From Bacteroidales bacterium (GTDB lineage Bacteria > Bacteroidota > Bacteroidia > Bacteroidales > VadinHA17), in the NCBI GenBank assembly GCA_027028505.1, contig JALVJE010000255.1, positions 2,703 through 49,922 of the forward strand: a stretch of 47,220 bases of DNA. The letters run 5' to 3'. A model generated the notes under the pieces. That model saw only the letters and a program-made list of their open reading frames with translations. It did not search any database and was not told where the DNA came from. Below, one piece after another: positions 32,405 through 42,195 of the stretch; positions within the stretch are counted from its first letter, which is position 1, and every line of letters begins with the position of its first letter. The position numbers were made by a program, and so were the translations under genes.

Positions 32405-34888
32405 TCAGGTTAAAAGAAGGCCTGCCTGGCGGATCAGGAAAGCCAGAATCCAGGCCAGGGTGGTGGTGTAGGTGATGGCCAGGAGCGCCCATTTCCAGCT
32501 GCCCGACTCGCGGGCGATGGCCGTCACCGTGGCCACACAGGGGAAATAGACCAGAATAAAGATCAGGAAAGCAAAGACCGTCGGCGGTGTGAAGACCTTC
32601 TCACCGACATGGGGCCCCTCATGGAAGGTCTCTTTTTTAAGCCTTTGGGCCAGCAGCTCCGACGAGGTGCCGTGCTGGTCGTTACTCTGGTACAGTACCC
32701 CCATGGTGCTGATGATGATCTCCTTGGCGGGAATGCCCGCCAGCAGGCTGACGCTCATCTTCCAGTCAAACCCCAGCGGGCGGAAAAGGGGCGTGATGGC
32801 CTTGCCGATCCTGCCTATATAGCTGTTCTCCACAGCATACAGGTCCTGTGCTTTCTCCAGCGAGGCGATCTGCTGCCGGATATTTTCCTGCTCACTCCTT
32901 CCGGAGACACGGGACAATCCTGTTTGGAGCGTGGCGATCTGTTGGTTGTAGGGATCATCTGCTGAGGGGCGCGGAAAGTAGGTGAGGGCCCAGATGAGGA
33001 TGACCGCCAGCAAGATGATGGTTCCCATTTTTTTCAGGTATTCCTCTCCCTTGTTCCACATGTGCTTGAGGGTGGCTTTCAGTGTGGGCATGCGGTAGGG
33101 AGGCAACTCCATGACAAAGGGAGCTTCTTCCTTCCGGAAGAGCACTTTTTTGAAGATGCGGGCCACCAGGGCGGCCAGAACGATGCCGGTGAGGTAGATG
33201 CCCATCAGGATCAGAGCAGCATGAGAGGGAAAGAAAGCCGAAAGAATGAGAATGTAAACCGGCAGGCGGGCGCTGCATGACATCAGCGGGTTGATGAGCA
33301 TCGTCAGGATGCGGTTGTTCCTGTTGGGGATGGTGCGTGTGGCCATGATAGCAGGCACATTGCAGCCGAAGCCCATCAGCAGGGGGATGAAAGAACGGCC
33401 GTGCAGCCCGATCTTGTGCATCAGCTTGTCCATGATAAAAGCAGCCCGCGCCATGTACCCCGAATCTTCCATGAAAGAGATAAAGAAAAAGAGGATCAGG
33501 ATGTTGGGCAGGAAAACGATCACACTGCCTATACCGCCGATGATGCCGTTGACCAGCAGATCGCGGAACGAACCTGCCGGGAGCAGGCTCTCGGTGATGT
33601 CCGAGGCGAGCAGCACCAGTTTGTTGAGCCAGTCAACGGGGTATTTCCCTACCTCGAAGGTAGCAAAGAAAGTGAAGAAAAGAAAGAGAAAGAAGAGGGG
33701 ATAGCCCCATATCCTGTGGGTCAGGATGCGGTCGATCTGCTCGGTGCGCTCCCGGCGGTTGCGGGGACTCTTTTGCAGGGTCTCCTTGAGGGCACCGGAG
33801 ATGAAGCCGTAGCGGGCATCCGTGATGAGCGTGCCGGTGTCCTCGTGATACAGCGCCTCCAGCCGCTGGATTTCTTTCTCGGCGGTCTGCTTGATATCTT
33901 CATAATTGTCCCATCGCGACAGGGAAAAGTGGGCTGCTTTGTCTTTCTCCAGCAGCTTGATGGCATAAAAACGGGAAGAGATCTGTACGGTGAGCTGTTT
34001 GTTTTGCCAGATAAGGTCCTGGATCTTGTGGAGCGATCTCTCTATCTCCTCCCCGAAATTGATGTGTACATGCCGGGCTGTGGGATCCCGGTCTTCATAC
34101 ACATTGATGATCCGCTCGAAGAGCTTGTCGATGCCTGTGCCTTTGGTGGAGACGGTGGGCACAATGGGGATACCCAGCAGGCTGCCCAGCGCTTCGTGGT
34201 CGAGGATATCCCCTTTTTTTTCGATCTCATCATACATGTTCAGGGCGATGACGATGCTCAGATCCATGTCGATGAGCTGGGTGGTGAGATAAAGGTTGCG
34301 CTCCAGGTTGGAGGCATCCACCACGTTGATGACAATGTCGGGCAGCTCGCCCAGGAGATATTTCCGCACATACAGTTCCTCGGGTGTGAAAGCCGAGAGC
34401 GAGTAGGTGCCGGGGAGGTCCACCAGGTTGAAGGTATAGCCGTGGAACTCAAAGGTAGCGCTCTTCGACTCGATGGTGACCCCTCCGTAATTGCCCACAT
34501 GCTCTTTGGAGTGGGAGATATTGTTGAAGAGGGTGGTCTTGCCGCTGTTGGGATTGCCCACCAGGGCCACGTTGATGGTCTTGCTTTTCTCCAGGGCCGA
34601 CCTTTTGATGTCTTCCTCCGTGATCACCCCGCGGATGCTGCTGCCCAGCAGCTTGCGGGCTTCTTCTTCGGTGACCACCTCGATGAGCCGGGCCTCGGAA
34701 CGGCGCAGCGAGACGGAATAACCCATGATCGAATATTCGATGGGATCTTTCAACGGGGCATTACGTACCACCCGGATCTTCTGCCCCCGGATAAAACCCA
34801 TCTCACCCATCCTTTTCCGGAAGGTGCTGCGACCCATCACCTTGACAATGATCGCCGTCTCATTGGTATGTAGTTCCGACAGCCTCAA
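32405..34888 (-). CDS. feoB: Fused FeoA-FeoB ferrous iron transporter
   Basis: 827 aa. Residues 1-72 are a FeoA (SH3-like) domain; after a short linker comes the FeoB G domain with GNPNSGKT (111-118), the switch-I threonine in GVT, DLPG (157-160) and NMYDE. It is followed by a helical GDI-like domain and a membrane region with about ten helices, including two Gate motifs around LMGFGCNVPAIMATRTI and LLAGIPAKEIIISTMGVL. It moves Fe2+ into the cytoplasm. The FeoA-FeoB fusion is known in Bacteroidota. A terminator from the DUF3276 gene lies upstream, so feoAB has its own promoter in 34889-34985. Confidence 0.97.
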   Translation of the reverse strand: MRLSELHTNETAIIVKVMGRSTFRKRMGEMGFIRGQKIRVVRNAPLKDPIEYSIMGYSVSLRRSEARLIEVVTEEEARKLLGSSIRGVITEEDIKRSALEKSKTINVALVGNPNSGKTTLFNNISHSKEHVGNYGGVTIESKSATFEFHGYTFNLVDLPGTYSLSAFTPEELYVRKYLLGELPDIVINVVDASNLERNLYLTTQLIDMDLSIVIALNMYDEIEKKGDILDHEALGSLLGIPIVPTVSTKGTGIDKLFERIINVYEDRDPTARHVHINFGEEIERSLHKIQDLIWQNKQLTVQISSRFYAIKLLEKDKAAHFSLSRWDNYEDIKQTAEKEIQRLEALYHEDTGTLITDARYGFISGALKETLQKSPRNRRERTEQIDRILTHRIWGYPLFFLFLFFTFFATFEVGKYPVDWLNKLVLLASDITESLLPAGSFRDLLVNGIIGGIGSVIVFLPNILILFFFISFMEDSGYMARAAFIMDKLMHKIGLHGRSFIPLLMGFGCNVPAIMATRTIPNRNNRILTMLINPLMSCSARLPVYILILSAFFPSHAALILMGIYLTGIVLAALVARIFKKVLFRKEEAPFVMELPPYRMPTLKATLKHMWNKGEEYLKKMGTIILLAVILIWALTYFPRPSADDPYNQQIATLQTGLSRVSGRSEQENIRQQIASLEKAQDLYAVENSYIGRIGKAITPLFRPLGFDWKMSVSLLAGIPAKEIIISTMGVLYQSNDQHGTSSELLAQRLKKETFHEGPHVGEKVFTPPTVFAFLIFILVYFPCVATVTAIARESGSWKWALLAITYTTTLAWILAFLIRQAGLLLT

Positions 34889-34986
34889 TAAAAACCATTT
34901 ATTTTCGGTGATGCAAACTTACGGCCGTACGGCGAAAAATACAATACCTACTTATGGGGAAAATAAAGGGGCTGCGGTATAAGGAT

Positions 34987-35025
34987 AAAAAACCTGTCTG
35001 CTCCCGGTGGCGGGAAACACAGGTT
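34987..35025 (-). terminator. Intrinsic terminator of the DUF3276 gene
   Basis: On the minus strand AACCTGT pairs with ACAGGTT (35019-35025 with 34991-34997) around an inner TCCCG/CGGGA stem, followed by a run of T. Confidence 0.85.
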
Positions 35026-35056
35026 GTTCTGAAAAAATATAACCGGGGAAAAGAGT

Positions 35057-35491
35057 TTACTCTTTCTTGTCTTCCAGGTCCTCGAATTCAATGTTGGTGA
35101 AGTCTTCTGCCACAGGTTCCTCCACGCTGGCCTCCACCTCAGCCACTTCGTTCACTTCGGCTGCCGGCTCGGGGGCTTGTTCAGGATGGGCATGCTCGGC
35201 CGGGTCATACGGCTGCTCCCGTTGAATAAAGTCCAGAACCTCTTTGAGCCCGTCCAGGAATTTGTCAAAATCTTCCCGGTACAAAAAGATCTTGTGTTTC
35301 TCAAAGAAAGCTTGTCCCTCCTTACTGAAACGTTTCTTACTCTCCGTGAGCGTCAGGTAGTACTCGTTCCGCCGGGTGGCTTTCACATCAAAAAAATAGG
35401 TCCTCTTACCCGCGCGAACAGCCTTGGAAAAGATCTCCTCACGCAATGTTCTTTCCTGATTTCCGTTTTTTTCAGTTCCTTCTTCCATCAT
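35057..35491 (-). CDS. DUF3276 / PUR-domain nucleic-acid binding protein
   Basis: 144 aa. The central REEIFSKAVRAGKRTYFFDVKATRRNEYYLTLTESKKRF followed by FEKHKIFLYREDFDKFLDGL is the PUR-alpha-like repeat of DUF3276, a single-stranded nucleic-acid binding fold (compare Borrelia BpuR). The C-terminal 45 residues are almost all acidic/Pro/Ala and likely disordered. It is monocistronic, with its own promoter (TACATTTG, minus strand 35547-35554) and terminator, suggesting high, independent expression. Confidence 0.9.
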   Translation of the reverse strand: MMEEGTEKNGNQERTLREEIFSKAVRAGKRTYFFDVKATRRNEYYLTLTESKKRFSKEGQAFFEKHKIFLYREDFDKFLDGLKEVLDFIQREQPYDPAEHAHPEQAPEPAAEVNEVAEVEASVEEPVAEDFTNIEFEDLEDKKE

Positions 35492-35546
35492 TCTTCGGTT
35501 TAGGTTCCTGGTTTGGTTAATATTAAAATAGGTTAAAACAGACGGT

Positions 35547-35665
35547 CAAATGTAAAAAAAAATATTTTAATTGTTAAAAACATAACTCTTAAACATCACA
35601 GGACGCCTGCTTTGGGGCGATTTACAGGTAAAGATCACCATCCCCGGATAAATTCCTTACATTTG
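35547..35665. promoter_or_regulatory. Divergent promoter pair, both with TACATTTG
   Basis: TACATTTG occurs on the minus strand at 35547-35554 (DUF3276) and on the plus strand at 35658-35665 (nusB, 25 nt before the ATG). Identical boxes on divergent genes are noteworthy. The region between holds no gene. Confidence 0.65.
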
Positions 35666-35690
35666 CATCCTGAATTTATCTGAAGTTTTT

Positions 35691-36641
35691 ATGCTGAGCA
35701 GACGATTGATAAGGATCAAGGTATTGCAGATACTGTATGCCTGGTCGCGCAAAAGTGACAGTACGATACAACAGGCTGAGAAAGAGCTGAAAACGTCACT
35801 GGAACGATCGTATTATATGTTTTTCCTGATCCTCCTGTTACTCTTTGACCTGGTCGACTATGCGGAAGAGAAGATACGGCTGGGAAAGGAGAAGAAAATG
35901 CCTACGCCTGAAGAGCTGAACCCGAACGAGCGCTTTATACACAATCGTCTGATACGGGACCTGCGTACCCATGAGGAGCTCAATGCATACATCCGGAACC
36001 ATTCCGTAGGATGGAATGATAACGCAGTGCTGGTGAAGAAGTTATACAATACTCTGGTGGCCACGGATGCATACAGGGAGTATATGAACAACAGCGAGGA
36101 TAATTATAAAAATGACCGTTCAATCATCAAATACCTTCTCAGTGAGATATTGCCGGCTAGCGAGGATCTGCAGACGAGCCTCGAAGAACAGAGTATCTAC
36201 TGGAACGATGAGCTGGAGTTCATTCTGTCTGCACTGATACGATTTGTGGATCTTTTCCCTGCCAGGAATGGACGTGCGATCATCCTGCCTTCCATGTACC
36301 GGAACCCCGAGGATGAACAGTTTGCCCTGCAACTCCTTCACAAGAGCATCCTGCACCGTGACGAATATACAGCCCTCATTGAGCAGCATACCCGGAACTG
36401 GGAGGTGGACCGCATCGCCCGGCTGGATGTACTGATCCTGATACAGGCCATTACCGAGATCCTCCATTTCGCAGATATCCCCGTGCGGGTGTCCATCAAT
36501 GAGTACATCGAGATAGCCAAATACTACAGCACCGAAAAAAGTGCGGTCTTTGTCAATGGTATCCTCGACAAGATCGTGGCTGATCTGAAAAAAGAGAACC
36601 GTATCCGCAAGGAAGGCCGGGGCCTTATAGGAGAGGTATAA
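35691..36641 (+). CDS. nusB: Transcription antitermination factor NusB (long Bacteroidota form)
   Basis: 316 aa, against about 140 in E. coli. It begins SRRLIRIKVLQILYAW. The conserved NusB C-terminal core is at about 230-310: NWEVDRIARLDVLILIQAITEILHF, PVRVSINEYIEIAKYYSTEKSAVFVNGILDKI. The middle is an all-helical insertion normal in this phylum. NusB with NusE binds boxA RNA for rRNA antitermination. It leads the nusB-DUF1573-yajC-ybbR-coaE group. Confidence 0.93.
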   Translation: MLSRRLIRIKVLQILYAWSRKSDSTIQQAEKELKTSLERSYYMFFLILLLLFDLVDYAEEKIRLGKEKKMPTPEELNPNERFIHNRLIRDLRTHEELNAYIRNHSVGWNDNAVLVKKLYNTLVATDAYREYMNNSEDNYKNDRSIIKYLLSEILPASEDLQTSLEEQSIYWNDELEFILSALIRFVDLFPARNGRAIILPSMYRNPEDEQFALQLLHKSILHRDEYTALIEQHTRNWEVDRIARLDVLILIQAITEILHFADIPVRVSINEYIEIAKYYSTEKSAVFVNGILDKIVADLKKENRIRKEGRGLIGEV

Positions 36642-36666
36642 GACCGTTCTTCAGGAGGAATAGATA

Positions 36667-36697
36667 TTGGTGGTGTGATAATTTTCTTGTTACTTTG
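36667..36697 (+). promoter_or_regulatory. Possible promoter TTGG-N20-TACTTTG
   Basis: TTGG at 36667-36670 and TACTTTG at 36691-36697, one base short of TAnnTTTG, before the DUF1573 ATG at 36718. Confidence 0.4.
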
Positions 36698-36717
36698 CAT
36701 TATAATATTTTGAGAGG

Positions 36718-37164
36718 ATGAAATCATCTTATTCTTACATACCGGTTGTCCTGGCAGGATGGATGATGATCGTTTCATGCGGGCATACCCCGGGGAAAGA
36801 TCAGCACGCAAAAGGAGAGCGGCAGGCCGTTTCCGATACGGGACACCCCAGGATCGTTTTTACCGAATATTCTTATGATCTCGGGAAGATGACCGAAGGA
36901 GAGGTGGTCAGTCATACCTTTCATTATACCAATGCGGGCACGGCCGATCTGCTGATCACCTCCGTGTCGGCCTCCTGCGGATGTACCGTGGCGAAATACT
37001 CGAAAAAACCGGTTAAACCCGGCGGGAAAGGTGAGATAGAGGTTGAGTTTAACAGTCTCGGGAAAAGCGGTGCCCAGCGGAAAAGCATTGCCGTCAGAGG
37101 CAATACCAGCCCGCCGGTCACCATCCTGTACATCCTGGCAGAGGTGGAACCCTCAGAGAAATAG
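36718..37164 (+). CDS. DUF1573 lipoprotein
   Basis: 148 aa. Lipoprotein-like signal with Cys21 (MMIVSC). The rest is one immunoglobulin-like DUF1573 domain (VFTEYSYDLGKMTEGEVVSHTFHYTNAGTADL, then SVSASCGCTVAKYSKKPVKPG, EVEFNSLGKSGAQRKSI). The SCGCT motif is the family mark. Function unknown, probably envelope-associated. It stands between nusB and yajC as in other Bacteroidales. Confidence 0.9.
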   Translation: MKSSYSYIPVVLAGWMMIVSCGHTPGKDQHAKGERQAVSDTGHPRIVFTEYSYDLGKMTEGEVVSHTFHYTNAGTADLLITSVSASCGCTVAKYSKKPVKPGGKGEIEVEFNSLGKSGAQRKSIAVRGNTSPPVTILYILAEVEPSEK

Positions 37165-37188
37165 TTTTTACAGTAATATCAAATCAAA

Positions 37189-37530
37189 ATGAACATGAAC
37201 ACTTTAAGTATGATCCTGGCCATGGCTCCCCAGCAGGGAGGCGCAGGCCAACAGTCCGGACAAATGATGTCACTGGTCTTTCTGGTGCTGATCATTGTGA
37301 TCTTTTATCTCTTTATGATCCGCCCGCAGATGAAGCGGCAGAAAGAGCTGGCCAAATACCGCAGCAGCCTCCAGAAAGGCGACCGTGTGGTCACTACCGG
37401 CGGTATCTACGGAAAGGTCAATGACGTGAAAGACAATACGGTGACCCTGGAGATCGCTCCCAATGTCCACATCAAGGTGGATAAGAGCGCGATCCTGAAA
37501 GATGCCTCGGATCTGAGCCAGCAGCGGTAA
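37189..37530 (+). CDS. yajC: Preprotein translocase subunit YajC
   Basis: 113 aa. A Gln/Gly-rich N-terminus, one membrane helix (about 29-44, VFLVLIIVIFYLFMIRPQMKRQKE), and the cytoplasmic domain LQKGDRVVTTGGIYGKVNDVKDNTVTLEIAPNVHIKVDKSAI typical of YajC, an accessory of SecDF. It ends 28 nt before ybbR. Confidence 0.95.
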   Translation: MNMNTLSMILAMAPQQGGAGQQSGQMMSLVFLVLIIVIFYLFMIRPQMKRQKELAKYRSSLQKGDRVVTTGGIYGKVNDVKDNTVTLEIAPNVHIKVDKSAILKDASDLSQQR

Positions 37531-37558
37531 TACCGGTGGTCCGGGAAAACAGAAAAAC

Positions 37559-38563
37559 GTGGAATGGCTGGAGAAAATAAAAGCCTGGTATGAAGACCGG
37601 TTCAGAGAACTGCGGTTTGGCCGGGATACCGGCATTTTTCTGATCTTTCTCCTCATCTCCACCCTTTTCTGGTTCCTCAACCAGCTTAGTAAGGATACCA
37701 CGGCGCAACTGCGCTATCCGGTACATTTTCAAAACAGCGGCGAACAGCGGGTGATCATCAATGACCTGCCCGCCGCTCTTTTGCTGGAGGTCAGGGGACA
37801 GGGATACAAGCTGTTAAAGTACAAGCTGAAACCCTGGAAGAGCCCCTTGACCATCGACCTGCGCACATTCCCGCTGCGTCCGGAAAAGGTCGGGGACAAC
37901 CGCCATTTCTATCTGCTCTCCTCCTATATGAAAGGGTATGTGAACGATCATCTGGGAGACAGAATGGAACTGCAGCGCATCACCCCCGATACGCTCCATT
38001 TTGTTTTCGATAGCCTGGTGACGCGGGACATGCCGGTCATGGCCGATGTTGAGGTGGTGCCGGCACGGCAGTATATCCTGAAAGGACCGCCCCGGGTGAT
38101 ACCGGATACGGTGACCGTTTCGGGTCCGGCCATGATCCTCGATACAATGCGGTACGTGAAGACGGAACATCAGCAATTCACCGGTGTGGAGAAACCTTTC
38201 GATGTCCGGCTCACACTCCTTCATCCTACCCATGTTATGTTGTCGCAGGATGAGGTGCAACTGCACGTGGAGGTAGAGCAATATACCGAGGCGGTCTTCG
38301 ATATTCCGGTGCGGGCAAAGCACGTCCCCGATACCCTCAATCTGCGTCTTTTCCCTTCCCGCGTGAAGGTCTCCTTCAAGGTGGGGTTGAGCCTCTACAA
38401 AAAACTCCTTCCCGAACTCTTTACCGCCACGGTGGATTACAACGATCTGGAGAAAGGAAAGACGAACCGGCTGAAGATACATCTGGACAAACAGCCCTCG
38501 GGTATTGAGGCGGTGCATCTCGATCCGGAGCAGGTGGAGTATCTCATTGAGAAGAAACAATGA
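37559..38563 (+). CDS. YbbR-like domain protein
   Basis: 334 aa starting at GTG (37559); the first ATG is internal. One N-terminal membrane helix (about 24-42, IFLIFLLISTLFWFLNQLS), then at least two YbbR beta repeats (VVPARQYILKGPPRVIPDTVTVSGPAMILD; DIPVRAKHVPDTLNLRLFPSRVKVSFKV). YbbR domains are linked to regulation of cyclic-di-AMP synthase in Firmicutes; the role here is unknown. Its stop overlaps the coaE start (ATGA), so translation is coupled. Confidence 0.85.
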   Translation: MEWLEKIKAWYEDRFRELRFGRDTGIFLIFLLISTLFWFLNQLSKDTTAQLRYPVHFQNSGEQRVIINDLPAALLLEVRGQGYKLLKYKLKPWKSPLTIDLRTFPLRPEKVGDNRHFYLLSSYMKGYVNDHLGDRMELQRITPDTLHFVFDSLVTRDMPVMADVEVVPARQYILKGPPRVIPDTVTVSGPAMILDTMRYVKTEHQQFTGVEKPFDVRLTLLHPTHVMLSQDEVQLHVEVEQYTEAVFDIPVRAKHVPDTLNLRLFPSRVKVSFKVGLSLYKKLLPELFTATVDYNDLEKGKTNRLKIHLDKQPSGIEAVHLDPEQVEYLIEKKQ

Positions 38564-39165
38564 TGAAGATAGGCGTCACCGGCGGCATTGGCAGCGGGAA
38601 AACCGTGGTGTGTAACATTTTTGAGCACCTCGGCGTCCCTGTTTACGAGGCAGACCAACGAGCACGGGAGCTGATGGAATCCTCGGAGGAGATCCGGAAG
38701 CAACTCACAGCGTTGCTGGGTGACAGTGTTTATAAAGAAGGACATCTCGACCGGCCCCGTCTGGCACGGGCGATCTTTTCGGATGAGGGGATACGCAGCC
38801 GTGTGAACGGTATCGTCCATCCGGTGGTCTTCCGGGATTTTGAGTCATGGGCCTCATCATACCACGGGAAGCCCTATGTCATCCAGGAAGCAGCCATCCT
38901 TTTCGAGAGTGGTGCCGATGCTTTTCTCGACGAGGTGATCAACGTATATGCTCCGGTGGAAGTGCGTATCGCCCGGGTCATGCAACGCGACGGCATCACA
39001 CGCGAAGCGGTGCGGGCCCGGATGAGAAGTCAGATGAGTGAGCGGGAGAGACAACAGCGTGCCGGCCATACCATCGTCAACGACGGACGGAGGATGGTGG
39101 TGCCGCAGGTGGTCAGGATCCATGAACGACTTATGAAAAATGTGGAACATCTAACAGGACAATGA
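38560..39165 (+). CDS. coaE: Dephospho-CoA kinase
   Basis: 201 aa. Last step of coenzyme A synthesis. P-loop GGIGSGKT at 8-15, [32 protein letters not shown], and [24 protein letters not shown] match the family. Start ATG at 38560 (or the next Met) overlaps ybbR. It is 1 nt from the DjlA-like gene. Confidence 0.95.
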   Translation: MMKIGVTGGIGSGKTVVCNIFEHLGVPVYEADQRARELMESSEEIRKQLTALLGDSVYKEGHLDRPRLARAIFSDEGIRSRVNGIVHPVVFRDFESWASSYHGKPYVIQEAAILFESGADAFLDEVINVYAPVEVRIARVMQRDGITREAVRARMRSQMSERERQQRAGHTIVNDGRRMVVPQVVRIHERLMKNVEHLTGQ

Positions 39166-39166
39166 T

Positions 39167-39880
39167 ATGGGAAAATGGGGAAAATGGATAGGAGGAGGCC
39201 TCGGATGGGCATTGCTGGGACCGCTGGGCGGTGTCCTGGGCTTCGTGCTGGGATCGGTGCTCGACGGGGCACAACAGGGAGAGTTGCCACCACGCACTAC
39301 GCCGGGTGATTTTTCCGTCAGCCTGCTGGTGCTCCTGGCAGCGGTGATGAAAGCCGACGGGACCGTGAAAAAGTCGGAGCTCGATTATGTCAAGCAATAT
39401 CTGGTTCGGTCGATGGGCCAGGCCCGGGCCCGTGAAGCCGTGCATATGCTGCGTGATATCCTGAAACAGAACATCCCCGTGGTGGATGTGAGCCGCCAGA
39501 TCAGGAAATACCTCGACTATCCCGGACGCCTGCAACTGTTACACCTGCTCTATGGCCTCTCAGGCGCAGACGGGCAGTTCCATTCCAAAGAACTGGAGAT
39601 GATCGGCGTGATCGCTGAAAACCTCGGCGTTACCGAAGCCGATCATAAGTCCATCCGGTCGATGTTCGTGCCCGATACCAACGCGGCCTACAAGGTGCTG
39701 GAGATCGATCCCTCGGCCACCGATGAGGAGGTCAAAAAAGCTTACCGCCGGATGGCCGTTAAATACCATCCCGACAAAGTGAGCTACCTGGGCGAGGAGT
39801 ACCAGAGATCGGCCAAGGAGAAATTCCAGAAGATCCAGGAGGCCTACGAACAGATACGTAAGGAAAGAGGGATGAAGTAA
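39167..39880 (+). CDS. TerB-DnaJ co-chaperone (DjlA-like)
   Basis: 237 aa. A glycine-rich hydrophobic N-terminus ([30 protein letters not shown]) that may insert in or touch the membrane, a TerB helical domain (about 50-165, with [15 protein letters not shown] and [15 protein letters not shown]), and a C-terminal J domain ([24 protein letters not shown]...YHPDK) that stimulates Hsp70. Same architecture as E. coli DjlA. It directly follows coaE. Confidence 0.92.
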   Translation: MGKWGKWIGGGLGWALLGPLGGVLGFVLGSVLDGAQQGELPPRTTPGDFSVSLLVLLAAVMKADGTVKKSELDYVKQYLVRSMGQARAREAVHMLRDILKQNIPVVDVSRQIRKYLDYPGRLQLLHLLYGLSGADGQFHSKELEMIGVIAENLGVTEADHKSIRSMFVPDTNAAYKVLEIDPSATDEEVKKAYRRMAVKYHPDKVSYLGEEYQRSAKEKFQKIQEAYEQIRKERGMK

Positions 39881-39890
39881 TATTTTTATG

Positions 39891-39898
39891 TAGATTTG
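39891..39898 (+). promoter_or_regulatory. -7 promoter box TAGATTTG for the DUF5606 gene
   Basis: A perfect TAnnTTTG, 52 nt before the ATG at 39951; no clear -33. Confidence 0.55.
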
Positions 39899-39950
39899 TG
39901 GCTCGGTTATTGAAGATGATCATAAAATTGCAAAACAAAACGAATAAGAC

Positions 39951-40427
39951 ATGGATCTGAAGGATATCATGGCCATAGCCGGTAAGCCGGGATTGTATAA
40001 ATTCGTGGCCCAGGGGCGCAACGCCATCATCGTAGAACAGATAGAGACGGGGAAGCGGACCAGCGCTTTCTCTCACGAGCGGATCAACTCGCTAGAAGAG
40101 ATCACCGTTTTCACGGACGACAAGGACATGCCCCTGAAAGATGTGTTCAAAGCCCTCTATGAAAAGGAAGACGGCAAGGAAAGCATCTCCCCCAAATCGG
40201 ACAACAACACCCTGAAAGAATATTTCGGCGAAGTGGTACCCGACTACGACCGGGAGCGGGTGTATGTCTCGGACATCAAAAAGATCCTGACCTGGTATAA
40301 TATCCTGCAGAAAGCGGACATGCTCTCTTTTGAAGAAGAGGAAGAGGAGAAAAAAGAGGAGACCGAAGCCCCCAAAGAAGAGGCTCCCGCAAAGGATAAA
40401 AAAGAAGAAGAAAAACCTGAAGAGTGA
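39951..40427 (+). CDS. DUF5606 family protein
   Basis: 158 aa. The folded part, LKDIMAIAGKPGLYKFVAQGRNAIIVEQIETGKRTSAF through VYVSDIKKILTWYNILQ, is the DUF5606 core seen across Bacteroidota. The last about 35 residues are a Glu/Lys-rich tail. No known function; the first half resembles a small RNA- or protein-binding barrel, which is a guess. Confidence 0.85.
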   Translation: MDLKDIMAIAGKPGLYKFVAQGRNAIIVEQIETGKRTSAFSHERINSLEEITVFTDDKDMPLKDVFKALYEKEDGKESISPKSDNNTLKEYFGEVVPDYDRERVYVSDIKKILTWYNILQKADMLSFEEEEEEKKEETEAPKEEAPAKDKKEEEKPEE

Positions 40428-40470
40428 CCTCTCTGTCCACTCTGAATTCTGAACTTAGAACCCTGAACCC
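40428..40470. repeat. 7-nt repeat leader of the M3 peptidase gene
   Basis: Degenerate CTGAACT-type units run directly into the ATG at 40471. Confidence 0.65.
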
Positions 40471-42195
40471 ATGAATACCGGAAAATCATTCAGGATCGTC
40501 CGGCTGGAGCGTCGTTTCCTGCCGGCAGAGATGAAGATCACCTCCTGGGAGGATGTAAAACCCTGGTTTGACAACCTGGAGCAGCGTGAGATCGGCGACA
40601 GGGCGGCCCTGGAGCAGTGGCTGGCCGACCGCAGCGAGCTGGCCTTCGTGCTGGAGGAGGAGCTGGCCTGGCGTTACATACGCATGAACTGCCATACCGA
40701 CCGGGAGGACTATGCGCAGGCTTTTAACCTTTTTGTCTCAGAGATAGAGCCGGAGATCGCCCGCCGCAGCGACCGTCTCGACAGCAAGCTGCTGGCGCAT
40801 CCCCTGGCCGGCAGCCTCGACGGCAGCCGTGACTACGGCGTGATGATGCGTGTCATACGCAACCGCAAACGCCTCTTCCGCGATGAGAACGTGCCGCTGC
40901 AGGCCGAGTTGCAGGTGCTGGAGCAGGACTACGGGAAGATCGCCTCGCAGATGACCGTCACCATGGAAGGGAAGGAGATGACCCTGCAGCAGGCCTCCAA
41001 CTACCTGCGCGAGCCGCAGCGGGAGCTGCGCAAAGAGGCTTTTCTGAAGATCCGCGAGCGGCGCTATGCCGACGCCGGCCGCCTGCACGACCTCTTCGAC
41101 AAGCTGGTGGAGAAAAGGACCACGATCGCGAAGAACGCTGATTTTGCCGACTACCGCGACTACCGTTTTGCCGAGCTGGGACGCTTTGACTACACCGTGG
41201 AAGACTGTGAGACCTTCCAGGAGTCGATACGCACCACCGTCATGCCGCTGGTGGAGCAGCTACACCGCTGCCGCATGGAGCAGATGGGGCTGGAGGTGCT
41301 GAAGCCCTGGGACCTGGAGCACGACCCCCTGGGACGGCCGCCGCTGCGTCCTTTCCGGGATGTGAAGGAGCTGACGGAAAAAGCCGCCCGCGCCTTCGAC
41401 CGCATCAACCCCCGCTTCGGCGAGCTGCTGCGTACCATGGAGCGGGAGGGATACCTCGACCTCGACTCCCGTAAGAACAAAGCCCCCGGTGGGTTCAACT
41501 ACCCCCTCTACGAGAGCAACCTGCCTTTCATCTACATGAACGCCACGGGCAACCTGCGCGACCTGGAGACCATCTTCCACGAGGGAGGACATGCCATACA
41601 CTCCTGGCTGAGCAGCCACATACGCATCATCGAGCACAAGGAGCTGCCCTCGGAGGTGGCCGAGCTGGCCTCGATGTCGATGGAGCTGATCTCCATGGGC
41701 ACGTGGGATATCTTCTTCCCCGACAGCGAGAAGCTGCAGCGGGCCCGCCGCGAACAGCTCGAGGGGATCATACGCATCCTGCCCTGGATCGCAGCCATCG
41801 ACAAGTTCCAGCATTGGCTCTATACCCATCCCGGTCACAGCCATGAGGAGCGTGATGCGCAGTGGACAGCCATCATGCGGGAGTTCTCCTCGCCGCTGGT
41901 CGACTGGAGCGGCTACGAACATTTCCTGGCCACAGGGTGGCAGGGACAACTGCACCTGTTCGAGGTGCCTTTCTACTATATCGAGTACGGGATCTCACAG
42001 CTGGGCGCCCTGGCCGTCTGGAAGAACTACCGGAAAGACCCGGAGCAGGCCCTTCGGCAGTATGAGGAAGCCCTCAGCCTCGGCTACTCACGCCCCATCC
42101 CGGAGATCTACCGGACCGCTGGTATCCGCTACGACTTCAGTGAAAACTACGTGAAAAGCCTGATGGAGTTCGTAGCCGGAGAGCTGGGGATGTAG
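40471..42195 (+). CDS. M3 family oligoendopeptidase
   Basis: 574-aa zinc peptidase for short peptides, cytoplasmic (no signal). Active site HEGGH with His370, Glu371 and His374, a variant of the common HEFGH, followed by ELPSEVAELASMSMEL carrying the third zinc ligand. NAIGNLRDLETIFHEGG-like context (NATGNLRDLE) and the C-terminal FYYIEYGISQLGALAVW match PepF/M3 proteins of Bacteroidota. Codons are strongly GC-rich compared with the first part of the window. Confidence 0.92.
   Translation: MNTGKSFRIVRLERRFLPAEMKITSWEDVKPWFDNLEQREIGDRAALEQWLADRSELAFVLEEELAWRYIRMNCHTDREDYAQAFNLFVSEIEPEIARRSDRLDSKLLAHPLAGSLDGSRDYGVMMRVIRNRKRLFRDENVPLQAELQVLEQDYGKIASQMTVTMEGKEMTLQQASNYLREPQRELRKEAFLKIRERRYADAGRLHDLFDKLVEKRTTIAKNADFADYRDYRFAELGRFDYTVEDCETFQESIRTTVMPLVEQLHRCRMEQMGLEVLKPWDLEHDPLGRPPLRPFRDVKELTEKAARAFDRINPRFGELLRTMEREGYLDLDSRKNKAPGGFNYPLYESNLPFIYMNATGNLRDLETIFHEGGHAIHSWLSSHIRIIEHKELPSEVAELASMSMELISMGTWDIFFPDSEKLQRARREQLEGIIRILPWIAAIDKFQHWLYTHPGHSHEERDAQWTAIMREFSSPLVDWSGYEHFLATGWQGQLHLFEVPFYYIEYGISQLGALAVWKNYRKDPEQALRQYEEALSLGYSRPIPEIYRTAGIRYDFSENYVKSLMEFVAGELGM

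Noticed and set aside
32223..32492. 89-codon minus-strand frame between DUF456 and feoAB
   Set aside because: Low-complexity His/Pro/Arg reading in the wrong frame; the 52-residue FeoB-associated protein in another frame fits the context.
33401..34873. 490-codon plus-strand frame across feoAB
   Set aside because: Antisense shadow; the minus strand encodes all FeoA/FeoB motifs.
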